From contig CM037585.1 in the NCBI GenBank assembly GCA_021018995.1, positions 84,606,646 to 84,670,645 of the forward strand: DNA of 64,000 bases. Direction: 5' to 3'. Below are positions 37,448-46,717 of this stretch, piece after piece. Under the pieces are notes generated by a model. The model made no database searches and was not told the DNA's origin. It saw only the letters and a list, made by a program, of their open reading frames with translations. The position numbers and the translations under genes are program-made. Each line of letters opens with the position of its first letter. Positions within the stretch are counted from its first letter, which is position 1. This DNA is from Chloranthus sessilifolius. Its lineage: Eukaryota; Streptophyta; Magnoliopsida; Chloranthales; Chloranthaceae.

Positions 37448-37698
37448 TCCTTCTTCTTCTTCAGGTCTTTTCTTGCTCTTTTAGGACCTTTTTAGCCATT
37501 GCTGAGGCTATTTCTTCACTCCCTCTTTGATTTTGACATGCGTTGTCGGCTTTTTGATCATTTTAAGATGGTTTTCAGATTTGGACCTGTCTTTTTGGTT
37601 AGCTGCAATATGAACACTAAAGCACTTATTTAGTCTTCTCAAGGGTCTTTCAAGGCTCATGTTTAGGGGTGAAAAATGGTATTTTTCACTACTTAACA

Positions 37699-38440
37699 CC
37701 CATACAAATTCCAGAACTTCAAAACGTCCTTTAGACATTAGCATTTCATCCAAAAGCTCTAGGTTAGATGTATGTTACCCCTAGCCTTCCCTCTCTACCT
37801 CTTAGATTTCAAGCCCTAAGAGTTAGAACCTCATTCCATACCATACAAGCCTTCAAAAGCTCACCGAAGCAAGCCAATGCAAGGCTCCACAGCTATGCAA
37901 CAAGGACCCGAGAGCTCTGCCTCTCCCCTCTATTCCTCTACCATCTCGGTTATCCCTCTATCCTCCAAATTGTGTTGTTACACCGCCGAATTTTTGGTAG
38001 GAACGGAGGGGCACAAATAGTAATTTAAGACCCTTTGGGCAAGAGGAAGCTTTTTTTTCTTCTTTTATATCATTTTTATTTTGGCCATAAGTAGAGACCG
38101 CACTAGGTAGGTGATTGGGTGCCTAACACCTTCCCAATCGATAACCTAAGCCCCTACCTAAGAGCCTTTAGCGTAGACCAGATTCAGAGTTATATTTGTC
38201 AAACTTCAGTACTAATAAAAATGATCTAGGTTTCTTGGGACAGCAAATGCTCTGGGTGGCGACTCTATATATTTCATTAAAGAGTGCATCATCGCGACAG
38301 GATCGTCTCAAATCCCATGATTGCACAGACTTGCAAAAGCCTTCGACAATATATTACATTTTATTAACGGTCCCTGACCCTTATTTATGGATGTTTGTGT
38401 GACGCCCCTCGGTACTTCGACTGTATCATATCCCTCTGTT
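37699..38440. other. Unassigned DNA with a possible Tat/Ogre-like LTR end
   Basis: No gene is supported. Around 38105-38135 it reads GGTGCCTAACACCTTCCC, a phrase I recall from Tat/Ogre-type LTRs, and TGGCGACTC at 38257-38265 resembles the start of a tRNA-Arg primer-binding site used by that lineage. The match is short and from memory, so the call is weak. Confidence 0.3.
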
Positions 38441-38453
38441 TGACTACCCCTTG

Positions 38454-38640
38454 TAGCAGATCACGACATGCGGCAAGATGCCCCTTACACCTGCAGATTA
38501 GGATATGATGATTCTCCTTTCCATTTAACTATCACTCACAGCAAGTCGCGTCACGCGACGGGATGCCCCTTGCACTCACGAAATAGGATATGCTGACTTC
38601 TCTCGTCGACTGTCTATGACAGCGGGTAACGATACATGAC
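38454..38640. repeat. About 84-bp imperfect tandem repeat
   Basis: Units near 38454 and 38537 share GATGCCCCTT followed by A(T)AGGATATG at the same spacing. A third, weaker unit follows to about 38640. Divergence is high, so this is old. Confidence 0.45.
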
Positions 38641-40539
38641 GAGATCACCCCTGGGCATCCATGGCATGAAATACGCCTTTCGACAGCTACAACTGGACCC
38701 CCGAATGCTCCATTTTAACTTGTGCTGATAGATAAGAAAGCAAAGAATGTCATGCCAGCATCCCTAGTTTACATTTGTCATTTCCCAAGAAAAATGAGAA
38801 GACACCTCGAATGAGGGTGTCTACTTCTTCAACGCATTCTTACTTCGCAAGAGCACGCCGAAGAGGGGCATTGGTAGACCCCCCATTTTGTCCTCTCGAA
38901 ATATACAAATCTATTTGGTCAACCTTTGACGTTGCCAGTAACTTTTTGAAAAGGACTTACCTTCTCTGAAAGTTTCACAACCCTAATATGGGACCATGCA
39001 CTGAAACAATAGTACATGGTTGAACACAGGCTGAAAAAATAGCTCTGTGGCTTAGGTCCCAACGTAGGGAGACTATATACTGAAACTATTCTATATACTA
39101 AAATAATAGTATATAGTCAAAATGCAGGTGACCTTTGGCATTTATGTGCCGCGGTGTTGGTACTGGAGATAATTACGTGTCTGGTAAGATGCGTTCGACC
39201 AGGTGGTCGGGTTATTTTGAGCGGGCGATGATCTATTTACGTGCTCAAGGATGGGCGTTTGATCCAAATTAAGCATGGGGAGACTGGTGTGTGATTCGAT
39301 CGAGTGCGTTGCTTTACCTTCTGGCATTTTAAGACCCGAACAACCCCAAATTACGTGCCTAAAACCACGCACGTAATTCGATTGCATGCTAAACCACAAA
39401 CATTCAACCAGTCCCCCTCTCAAACCAGACTTTCTTCCCCAAACCACCTCGAGACTTGATCACAAGCGTCACATGGCACGCGCGATCGGATTGAGTGCCC
39501 CACCATCAACGCGCAATTGGCCTATGCCCGACCTAGTCTTATAATCCTTCACCCCCAAGCTTCCTCGATCAAGCGCATCAAATGAAGTTTTTAATCAGGT
39601 TGCGCAATCCACACCAGGCGTGCAATTAGTCCTAATATTGTTAGAACTAGGAAACTCGCTGAGCAAGTCAGTCGGTCGCTCACTGAGTCGGTGACAGACT
39701 CAAAGCGATTAAGCACCGGGAAATCGATGCTCAATTTGGTTAAATGCCTGAAACATGGCGATTAATTAGAAAAAAACCTATAAAAGATTTAATTTTAATT
39801 CAACCCACACACACACAAAAAGGCTGAAAATTTCACAGAGAGAGAATTGAGAACTATAGAGAATTTTGAGAATGAACACAGAGAAACAGAGCCACGATTT
39901 CGAGATTCAAGCTTCGAATTTATGAGATTCCTCTCCACAGCCTCAACCTTAGGTAAAAATTTAGTCTTTAGTTTTGGACCTTAGTTTTTCTAAAAAATTA
40001 GGTTTTCTTAGTCTCAATTAATAATATTAAAATTTTCAATCTTAGACTGTAGCACCCCTTTTTTAGACTATAATTTTCAATCCCTAGTTCTAGTTCTCCG
40101 AATCTAGAACCAGTCCTTAATCTGACAACCTAATCACCGAACTTAGGACTTTAATTTCGTTCTAAAATCTTAATCTCCAGTCCTATCATTAATCCCTAGT
40201 TTTAGTTCTTAGTTTTTAGAACCAGTCCTTAATCATACGACTTGATTTTCTGATTTCAGACTCGAATTCAATCCATAAATTTTAAATTCTATTTTTCATT
40301 CCTTAATTTAATATTTTTAAAAATTCCAATTTATAATTTAGTCTTCTAAAATTCTAGTTTCATAATTTAATTCATAATTATAATTCAAAAACAACTTTCA
40401 AAATCCAAAAATACTTTCTTATAATTCAAAATCCTATTTTCTTTAGTCTTAGCCACCCGAGTTGCCCAATGCAGCTTAAGGAGGGTACTCGGGAACAAGG
40501 CCAATCCTCCTTAGCATAGCGGGCCCAAAACCTTTTTTT
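38641..40539. other. Unassigned intergenic or decayed LTR DNA
   Basis: No gene or recognisable domain. A TATA-like ACCTATAAAAGA near 39778 followed by an A/G-rich leader-like stretch (39830-39910) resembles a retrotransposon promoter and leader. 40000-40440 is T/A-rich with repeated CTTAATC- and CTAGTT-type phrases. Confidence 0.3.
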
Positions 40540-41020
40540 AGACTTGTAGTAGAATTAATTCATCGCTTTAATTAGAATCAGTAAAGTTAGTTCCGTTATT
40601 TTTCCAAAAATTTTAGTATAATCAATCTATTGCTTTGATCATAATTCGAGTAAAATTAGTTCCTTTATTTTAATTAGATTTTTAGTATAATTAATTCATT
40701 ACTTTAATTAGAGTTTTAGTATAGTTAATTCATTGCTTTAATCAAAATTTTAGTAAAATTAGTTTATTTGCTTTAATTGGAATTTTAATAAAATTAGTTC
40801 ATCGCCTAAATTAGAGTTTTAGTAAAATCAGTCCTCTATTTCAATTAGAATTTTAGTAGAACTAGTATATTTGCTTTAATTAGAATTTCAGTCCTATTAG
40901 TATGCTTGCTTTAATTCGAACAATAGTAAAATTAGTATATTTACTCTGCTTAGAATTTCAGTACAATTAGCATACTTGATTTAATTAGAGTTTCACTAGA
41001 ATTAACATATTTGCATTCCT
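40540..41020. repeat. Degenerate about 35-bp A/T-rich minisatellite
   Basis: About 12 imperfect units built on TTTAATTAGAATTTTAGTAA followed by ATTAGTATATTTGC. Units in the middle (about 40730-40960) keep a 35-bp period. Related but less regular sequence continues to about 41200. Confidence 0.6.
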
Positions 41021-41574
41021 AGTATGATTAGGAGACTAATTAATTGGACTTCTGGTAGAAATTAAATTAATTAGACTTTTAAAAAGAGTAAATTATTAAA
41101 ATTAATTAGACTCCTAGTAGGATTAGGAGACTTAATTAATTAGACTTTCAATAGGATTAAAAATATTAAACTAATTAGACTCATATTAGAATTAGGGAAT
41201 TTAAGTCAAGTAGAATTACCACAATCACAAGAAAAGAAAAGGAAAACTAAACTATCTGAAATATAAGGAAGAGCCATAGCTGCTGACGTTTGTAGGCGGC
41301 CGATTCAGTATTGTTCAGCATTGATTTTTGCCACTTTCTACACCCTTAAACCTGGCTTTTACTAAGCCTTAGAGCTGTTTATAATCACTTTTAGCTTGTT
41401 TTGCAGTTTAAGGAAGAAATTGCAGCATAGTGCAGAAATCCAGTTAATAAGTGCCACAAAGAACAGAAATAGAGCCGATCATTGGGGCTGAAATAGATGA
41501 AGCCCACGATCTGAAAGAGAGCTGCTGTTGTTTGAGTAAATAGCAGAATAAAGAACCCAAGCCCCAGCACTTTC

Positions 41575-42180
41575 CAAACCTATCGAGTTCACGGAGCTGT
41601 AAATCATTCTGTCAAGGTGCACAAATGGCTGGAGTTCTATACCTGCAGAAAACCCATCGAGGTTCCAAGCATTTGTGCAAACTAAAACTATCGAGCAGTC
41701 CATAAACTCCTGAACTATGAACCTATCGAATGGTTTATGAGGATGCAAAGTAACCTATCGAGTTCTGCACATAGTTATTTTGCTCTTCCTGACGAGCAGT
41801 TGGCTAGATTGAACCTATCGAATGGAGCTGATGCTGGTTTGAACCTGCCGAATGGTGCTCGTTTGAACCTATCGAATGGATCAGCAATAGAGTCCACCAA
41901 CCTGTCAAAATCCTCAGCGGCTCTTATCGAGCAGTTCTACAGGGCAGCAATCAATCCTATCAAAAGATTCAACCATGAAGCCAGTTGAACCTGTCGAATA
42001 GTTGGTACAACAACAATACTTCAACCTATCGAATAGCTCAAAGCTCATCCTATCAAGCACTTTTCTACATCTGTTAAAACCTGTTGACTACTACACTTCA
42101 ACCTATCGAATGATTGTTTGACCCTGTCGAGAACCTGTTGAGAGGTTCTGATGCTGAAAAAGAACCTATCGAGGCACGGG
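41575..42180. promoter_or_regulatory. CG-motif array in U3 of D 5' LTR
   Basis: Around 19 occurrences of a 12-bp motif with consensus CCTATCGAATGG (variants CCTGTCGAG, CTTATCGAGCAG), spaced 20-50 bp, all on the plus strand. The 3' LTR copy is at 46980-47585. Confidence 0.65.
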
Positions 42181-42396
42181 TTCCAGCCATCTATTTCACA
42201 CGTTAGGGACATTTTGGGGATTCCAATACTTCTAGGACACACATGCCAATGTCCCATACATCTCAGGGGTTTGTCTCAGGTTACATTAGCAAATATCAGT
42301 GGCCAATAGGGCTATTTTTGAGAGCTGCGCATAACAGAACTGAGTCCTCTACTTTCTGATTGGCTGCAGCTCAAGGCACATGGATTGATGCATATG

Positions 42397-42404
42397 TATA
42401 AATA
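42397..42404 (+). promoter_or_regulatory. TATA box of D 5' LTR
   Basis: TATAAATA, about 220 bp after the CG-motif array and 270 bp before AATAAA, a sensible U3-R layout. Confidence 0.7.
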
Positions 42405-42886
42405 CCCATCTATTTTATTGTTTTTCTTCAGCAAGGAAAGTAGGAACAAAGGAATAGCCTGAGTTCTCCTTAGCTCATTTAGGTTTAGTTTTAGGTTTTA
42501 TTTTTTCCTTTTCTCTTCTCCCTTCTCTCTCTAATCTAGCCTGTTGGATTAGATCTAGGTAGCAGGTTAGATCTAGTTTATAATTGTAATTTCGGCATGA
42601 AGAAATATGGATCGATGCACAGACTACAGATCTGGGAACACGTTTATTATAAGTTGTTTTATTTAAAGCAATAAATTATTGGTTTTAAAGCTTAATTAAA
42701 TCCATAGATCTTGTGGTCCCATTAGATTCTCGATCGGCTCTTGTGTAGATGGGCCAAGCCTGCCACATCTCCGGTAGATCTCTTGATGACCATCTGATTT
42801 CCCTGGGCTTGATATGCCTGTGGGTAGCTGTGCTTGTGGCCTTGCATCCATAACATCCATAGTGAATATCATGTTCTGATCAAAGC

Positions 42887-43042
42887 CATCGGGATGGAGG
42901 AAATCTATTGGATGATCTGTGACCATTGAAGTGGACAGATCATAGCCTTAAGATCAATCCAAACCATCGAGATGGAGGAAATCTATTGGATGATCTGTGA
43001 CCATTGAAGTGGACAGATCATAGCCTTAAGATCAATCCAAAC
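42887..43042 (+). repeat. 78-bp tandem duplication carrying the U5 hairpin (D 5' LTR)
   Basis: Two nearly identical units; AAATCTATTGG starts at 42901 and 42979. Each includes the hairpin (42914-42941, 42992-43019). The duplication is also in the 3' LTR (hairpins 48320-48347, 48398-48425), so it predates the insertion. Confidence 0.85.
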
Positions 43043-43513
43043 CACCGGTCTAAATCAGATTCTTATACCTTGCATTTGTGATTGTAGCCAAATGAAGGAT
43101 TGCTGTAAATCCCCAGTTCTTGATCTGTTTTGCAATATAAACCAGTCCCTAGCTGCCTATTCTCACCATTTGATCTTTATTTTACCATCCATCTTCCTCC
43201 ATCTCTTAGTTTAGTTTTATTTCAGTTTTGTAGAATTAGATCTAGTGACACCCGAAGAACTCTCTTTCTTCTTCGATTTAGGCTAGAATTGCCAGACCCC
43301 TAGCCAGATCTGGAGGTCTACTATACACCTTCTAGGTTTAGATTAGTACTCCCTGTGGGACAAACTCTTATTAAAACTTGCTACAAAGGACCCTGTATCA
43401 TGCAGGTCTGGGATATTTTATATGTGCTGAATCCATCCTCTGTTTTACTTTGATTTTATTTTCTTTCTTTTACTTCATAATAATCAGCACACTAAAATCC
43501 CCCAACAAGTTTT

Positions 43514-43530
43514 TGGCGTCGTTGCCGGGG
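43514..43530 (+). other. Primer-binding site of D (tRNA-Asp, one mismatch)
   Basis: TGGCGTCGTTGCCGGGG, differing from the array PBS by one C-to-T. The spacer AGTTTT (43508-43513) is identical to that of the array elements. Confidence 0.88.
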
Positions 43531-45030
43531 GAGTTTTGATCTAGATAGTAGATCTAAGTTTTTCCTTTTTGTAGATCTGATTTTTATTTTGTAGATCTGA
43601 ATTTTATTTTATAGTTTTATTGTTGTTTTTGCTTTAAACTTGCACTTTGCATTCCAAGTGCTTGATTAAATGTCTGCTGCAGTTTTTTTATAGAAAACCA
43701 GTTTTACTGCAGCAAAATTTATTATTTTTCTAAGTTTTTATTTTATGCCTTGTAGATGTTTGAATAAATGTTGCTGTAGCCTTTTATATTATTTGCAGAA
43801 ATGAGGCTTTAGTTTGAGTTTTTTTTGTGCTTTTGTCAATATGCTTGAATAAGGAAGGTACTACTGCAGTTGTTGAATTTTTGCAGTTCTGGAGCAGCTG
43901 CCAAACAAGGAGCATCTGGATTGTAGTAGGAGCAAATCTGCTTGAGTTTGCATCCCCTTTCTCCTTTGCATTCATTTTCTATTTTTGAATTCTTTAAAAC
44001 CAGCAGTTCTGTTGTGTTTAATGTCTGTTTTGATTATAATTTTTGTTGTCTTTTAGGCATGCTGATTTTTTTTTTTACAAAACCAAATACAAAAATAAAA
44101 GAAAATGTAAACACAAATAGAAATTTTTTAATTTGTTTCCTATTATTTACAGCCATAGTACGTAAGGGCTCTTGTGAAGCCCAGGCTGATAAAAAAACCA
44201 CATAAAAAAGGAAAAAAATTATAAAATCATACAAAATTTCTCCATATGGGTTGTTTTCCTTTTCCTTTATTCATTTTCCCTCATCTGGAACCGTTGAGAT
44301 CATGGTTTTAATTTTGAGGATTCATGAAGGATAATCAACAATGGATCATAATTTGTTCAGAAAATTTAATGGAGCCATTAATTTTATTTTCCTTCAAGAT
44401 TTTTCACCATTAATAGGTCTCAACTGTGTATGAATCCTGTTTTCAATTGTGCACATCCATGCTAACATTATTTTACAAAATTTTTATTGATTCATACACA
44501 TCCACAACTAAAACACACACAGGCAGGCAAAAGGGGTTTCTTGTGGCACATGTGGATTAGGTTTTGGTCTTAGGATTTTTCTGTTTTAGGAATTTTAGTT
44601 TCATTTTTTTATTTCGATTGCTGATTTTTCTTTCTTAGGTCTTAACTTTACTAATTTTTTGCATTTTGGTAGTTTAGTACTCAATTCCTAATTTTCTTTT
44701 CCTGTTTTTTGTGTCTACATTTCTGAAATTCTGTTTTTGTATTTGCATTTTTCTGTTTTTCTATTTTTCTGTTATTAGCATTAGTTTCCTTTCATTTTCT
44801 TCACTGTTCTTTTATTTTTTCTATTCATACATTCAGTTTTTCTAGATTTATTTTACTATTTTTTATGTTTTAGCAGTAATTTCCTGCATTTGTATATCAT
44901 TTTTTCCATTTTCCTATTCATGTATTCAGTTTTGCATTTTTATTTTCTGCTGCATAGTTTAGATTTTTCTGCTCATATTTTTTCTTTCTCATTTTACCCT
45001 GCTGCCCCTAGTTTCTCATTGTCTAGAACA
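43531..45030 (+). other. Noncoding leader and T-rich internal region of D
   Basis: No gag or pol similarity in any frame. 43531-44260 resembles a leader with GTAGATCTGA-type repeats near its start. 44560-45000 is strongly T/C-rich with TTTTCTGTTTTTCTATTTTT-like runs. This region stands where gag, pol and the env-like frame would be. Confidence 0.65.
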
Positions 45031-45067
45031 TTGAGGACAATGTTCATCTTAGGTTTGGGGGTATAGC
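45031..45067 (+). promoter_or_regulatory. Second PPT-like box of D
   Basis: GAGGACAATGTTCATCTTAG followed by GTTTGGGGGTAT. It matches the box of copies A-C and fragment E1 base for base over most of its length, though D has lost every coding region. It sits 1.65 kb before the true PPT. Confidence 0.65.
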
Positions 45068-46702
45068 AGGAGTGTCAATGAAATGAGTTAATGCTAGTGC
45101 AACTATGCTGAAAAAGTTTTTGAAAATAAAGTAATTCTCCACCTGATTTTTGGAAAAAAAAGAGGAAATTAAAAAAAATTTAAAACTGAAATGAGCTGTA
45201 GTATTAACATTTTTCATGAAGCAAATGTCAAAAATTTTCAAAAATTGAGGTTTAGTGGACCTGAAATGAGAGAAAACTGTAAGGATACACCCCAAAAAAT
45301 TTGATGGAAGGCCATACCCAGTGAGATTTGGGCCTGAAAAATTTTCTTTGAAGAGTGTCTTGGCAATTTTTCTGCTCTAAGGACTGATTGGATCTAGTTT
45401 CGATCACTAGAAGTTAGGCAAATCCAAGTTGAAACAACTTGACAACATTCATGACAGTGAGGACATGAAGTAAGGTCATTCCTTGGACAACTTGAGCTTA
45501 AAATATCCCACCTTTGAACTGCCCTTGACACACACCATTTGAGCCTTAAAAATCCCAGTTTTTCTTTGATAAAAACCAGAAAATTTGAACCCAAAAAACT
45601 TTTGACCTATTTCAGCTTACCCTCAATCTGAGGAATCAAGAGATAGAAGGAGAAGTGAGGTTAGAGGAGCAAGGTTCGATGATTGGTTGAAAGAGAAGAA
45701 AGCACAGTTGGTGGTATTGTGGCATTCCAACCCATTATAAAAAATAAAAAAATTAAAAAAATTAAAAAAAATGAAGAAAAATACAAAAGCAAAAGCATAC
45801 AAAAAAAAGAAAAAAAAAACAGAAAAGCAAACCAAAAGGAATGAGAAAGAGAAGTCATTTCATTTGATATTTTGAAAAATAAGATTAGAATTTGATCACT
45901 TCAAATATGAAAATTCAAGAAGCAGATGAAATTGTCTTGAGATGAAGAAGGCTAAGTTGCAAATCACCTCCTTACCTTTACTGATTTCTCAATTTGAATC
46001 CTTACCTCTTTACCCCTTTATTCTTTTTTAAATTTCACCCATAAGCCACATTACAACCCAATAAAAAAACCTTATTGATCTGAAATGGATTGAGTTGTCA
46101 TGTGGAGATAAGGATTTATTTGATCTATGGTGAAAAGAATTAGAAAATTTCAGAAATTAAAGCAATGCCTATGCTCATGCTTGTAGTCCTATTTGAGGGC
46201 TGTACTGCTCTTGAGCTGTGTGAAATGATGCACCCTTCTAATTTTATTGAGAGTGACAGCCCCGGTAAGATTTGGGTTTTGTTTGGGGCATTATCAAAAC
46301 AGAATTCTTAAAGTAAAGGTGAGCTCTGCATCAATTTGCAGGCACAATACCTTGGCATGAACTAATTGATAATGAAAGAATTACAGCAGAATTTCAACTT
46401 TTGAACTGATGATTTTTCTGCTAAGAATCCTCTAAAACTTGAATGCAATGGTGTGGAATTTATTTTATTTCATTTAAACTCTGTTTTAGCATGTTGCATG
46501 AGTATTAACTAATTTTATTGGAGAAGTTTGGGGGTACCTTCACTGAAAACTCTCAGGAGACTCCACTCCTCCACTAGGGATCACCTAAGGGTTTAAAAGG
46601 CTTGGTGCATGTGCTAAATGCACCTGTGATCTCTACGAAAGTGGCATTTAATTTCATAGGTTAGTTGTTTTAAATTTCACTTTGCTAAACGACTAGCAAA
46701 GG
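45068..46702 (+). other. 3' noncoding region of D
   Basis: Collinear with 1022-2574 of the array (minus strand). Shared blocks include 46167-46182 (identical 16-mer) and 46568-46587 (19 of 20 to 1129-1148). Another purine run, AGTTTGGGGGTACC near 46527, has a counterpart in the array. No coding frame. Confidence 0.7.
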
Positions 46703-46717
46703 TTAGGTTTGGGGGTG
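46703..46717 (+). other. Polypurine tract of D
   Basis: AGGTTTGGGGGTG directly before the TGTTAAGC start of the 3' LTR. Confidence 0.88.

Larger units (their letters stand above)
1..37698 (-). mobile_element. Three-unit tandem array of Athila-type Ty3/gypsy retrotransposons
   Basis: Three internal regions (A 1010-11513, B 13282-23730, C 25433-35898) alternate with four LTRs, all on the minus strand, so adjacent units share an LTR. LTR starts are 12217 and 12168 bp apart. Each unit has, in element order: PBS, gag, protease, RT, RNase H, integrase, a CG-motif module, an env-like frame, a PPT-like box, about 1.5 kb of noncoding DNA and the PPT. The tRNA-Asp PBS and the extra frame after integrase point to the Athila lineage. 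Shared LTRs suggest unequal recombination between LTRs; a collapsed or expanded assembly is the alternative. No target-site duplication can be checked because the left end lies outside the window. Confidence 0.92.
35899..37698 (-). repeat. LTR 4, 5' LTR of copy C and right end of the array
   Basis: 1800 bp with TG...CA ends, the longest and cleanest LTR of the array. It carries a TATA-like site at 36883-36891, a CG-motif array at 37253-37447 (four TTCGCAAAG, three TTTGCGAAT) and the hairpin at 36421-36448. In 36060-36120 it has true substitutions against LTRs 2 and 3, which agree with each other there. The flanking DNA starts CCCAT at 37699. Confidence 0.93.
41312..43507 (+). repeat. 5' LTR of element D
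   Basis: Begins TGTTCAGC and ends CCAACA. It holds a CG-motif array (about 41575-42180, around 19 variants of CCTATCGAATGG), a TATA box (42397-42404), AATAAA (42670-42675), and a 78-bp tandem duplication bearing the U5 hairpin. The short open frames inside are spurious. Confidence 0.92.

Noticed and set aside
1..37698. Reading the array frameshifts as proof of old, decayed copies
   Set aside because: Clean segments are nearly identical between copies and the breaks cluster at CAG/CTG; age and errors cannot both be inferred from them.
1..37698. Cytosine deamination as the cause of A-B-C differences
   Set aside because: Deamination gives CAG to TAG/CAA or CTG to TTG; the changes seen give CG and alter length. 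Deamination does fit the D LTR differences.
41575..42180. CG-motif arrays as CRISPR or satellite DNA
   Set aside because: Motifs are only 9-14 bp with irregular spacing and sit in U3 of LTRs; no repeat-spacer regularity.
44366..44381. Palindrome TTAATGGAGCCATTAA in element D
   Set aside because: Short, A/T-rich and not found in the other elements.
44560..45000. T-rich tract of D as a retroposed poly(A) tail
   Set aside because: It is a mixed T/C tract of over 400 bp inside the element, without a linked retroposed sequence.
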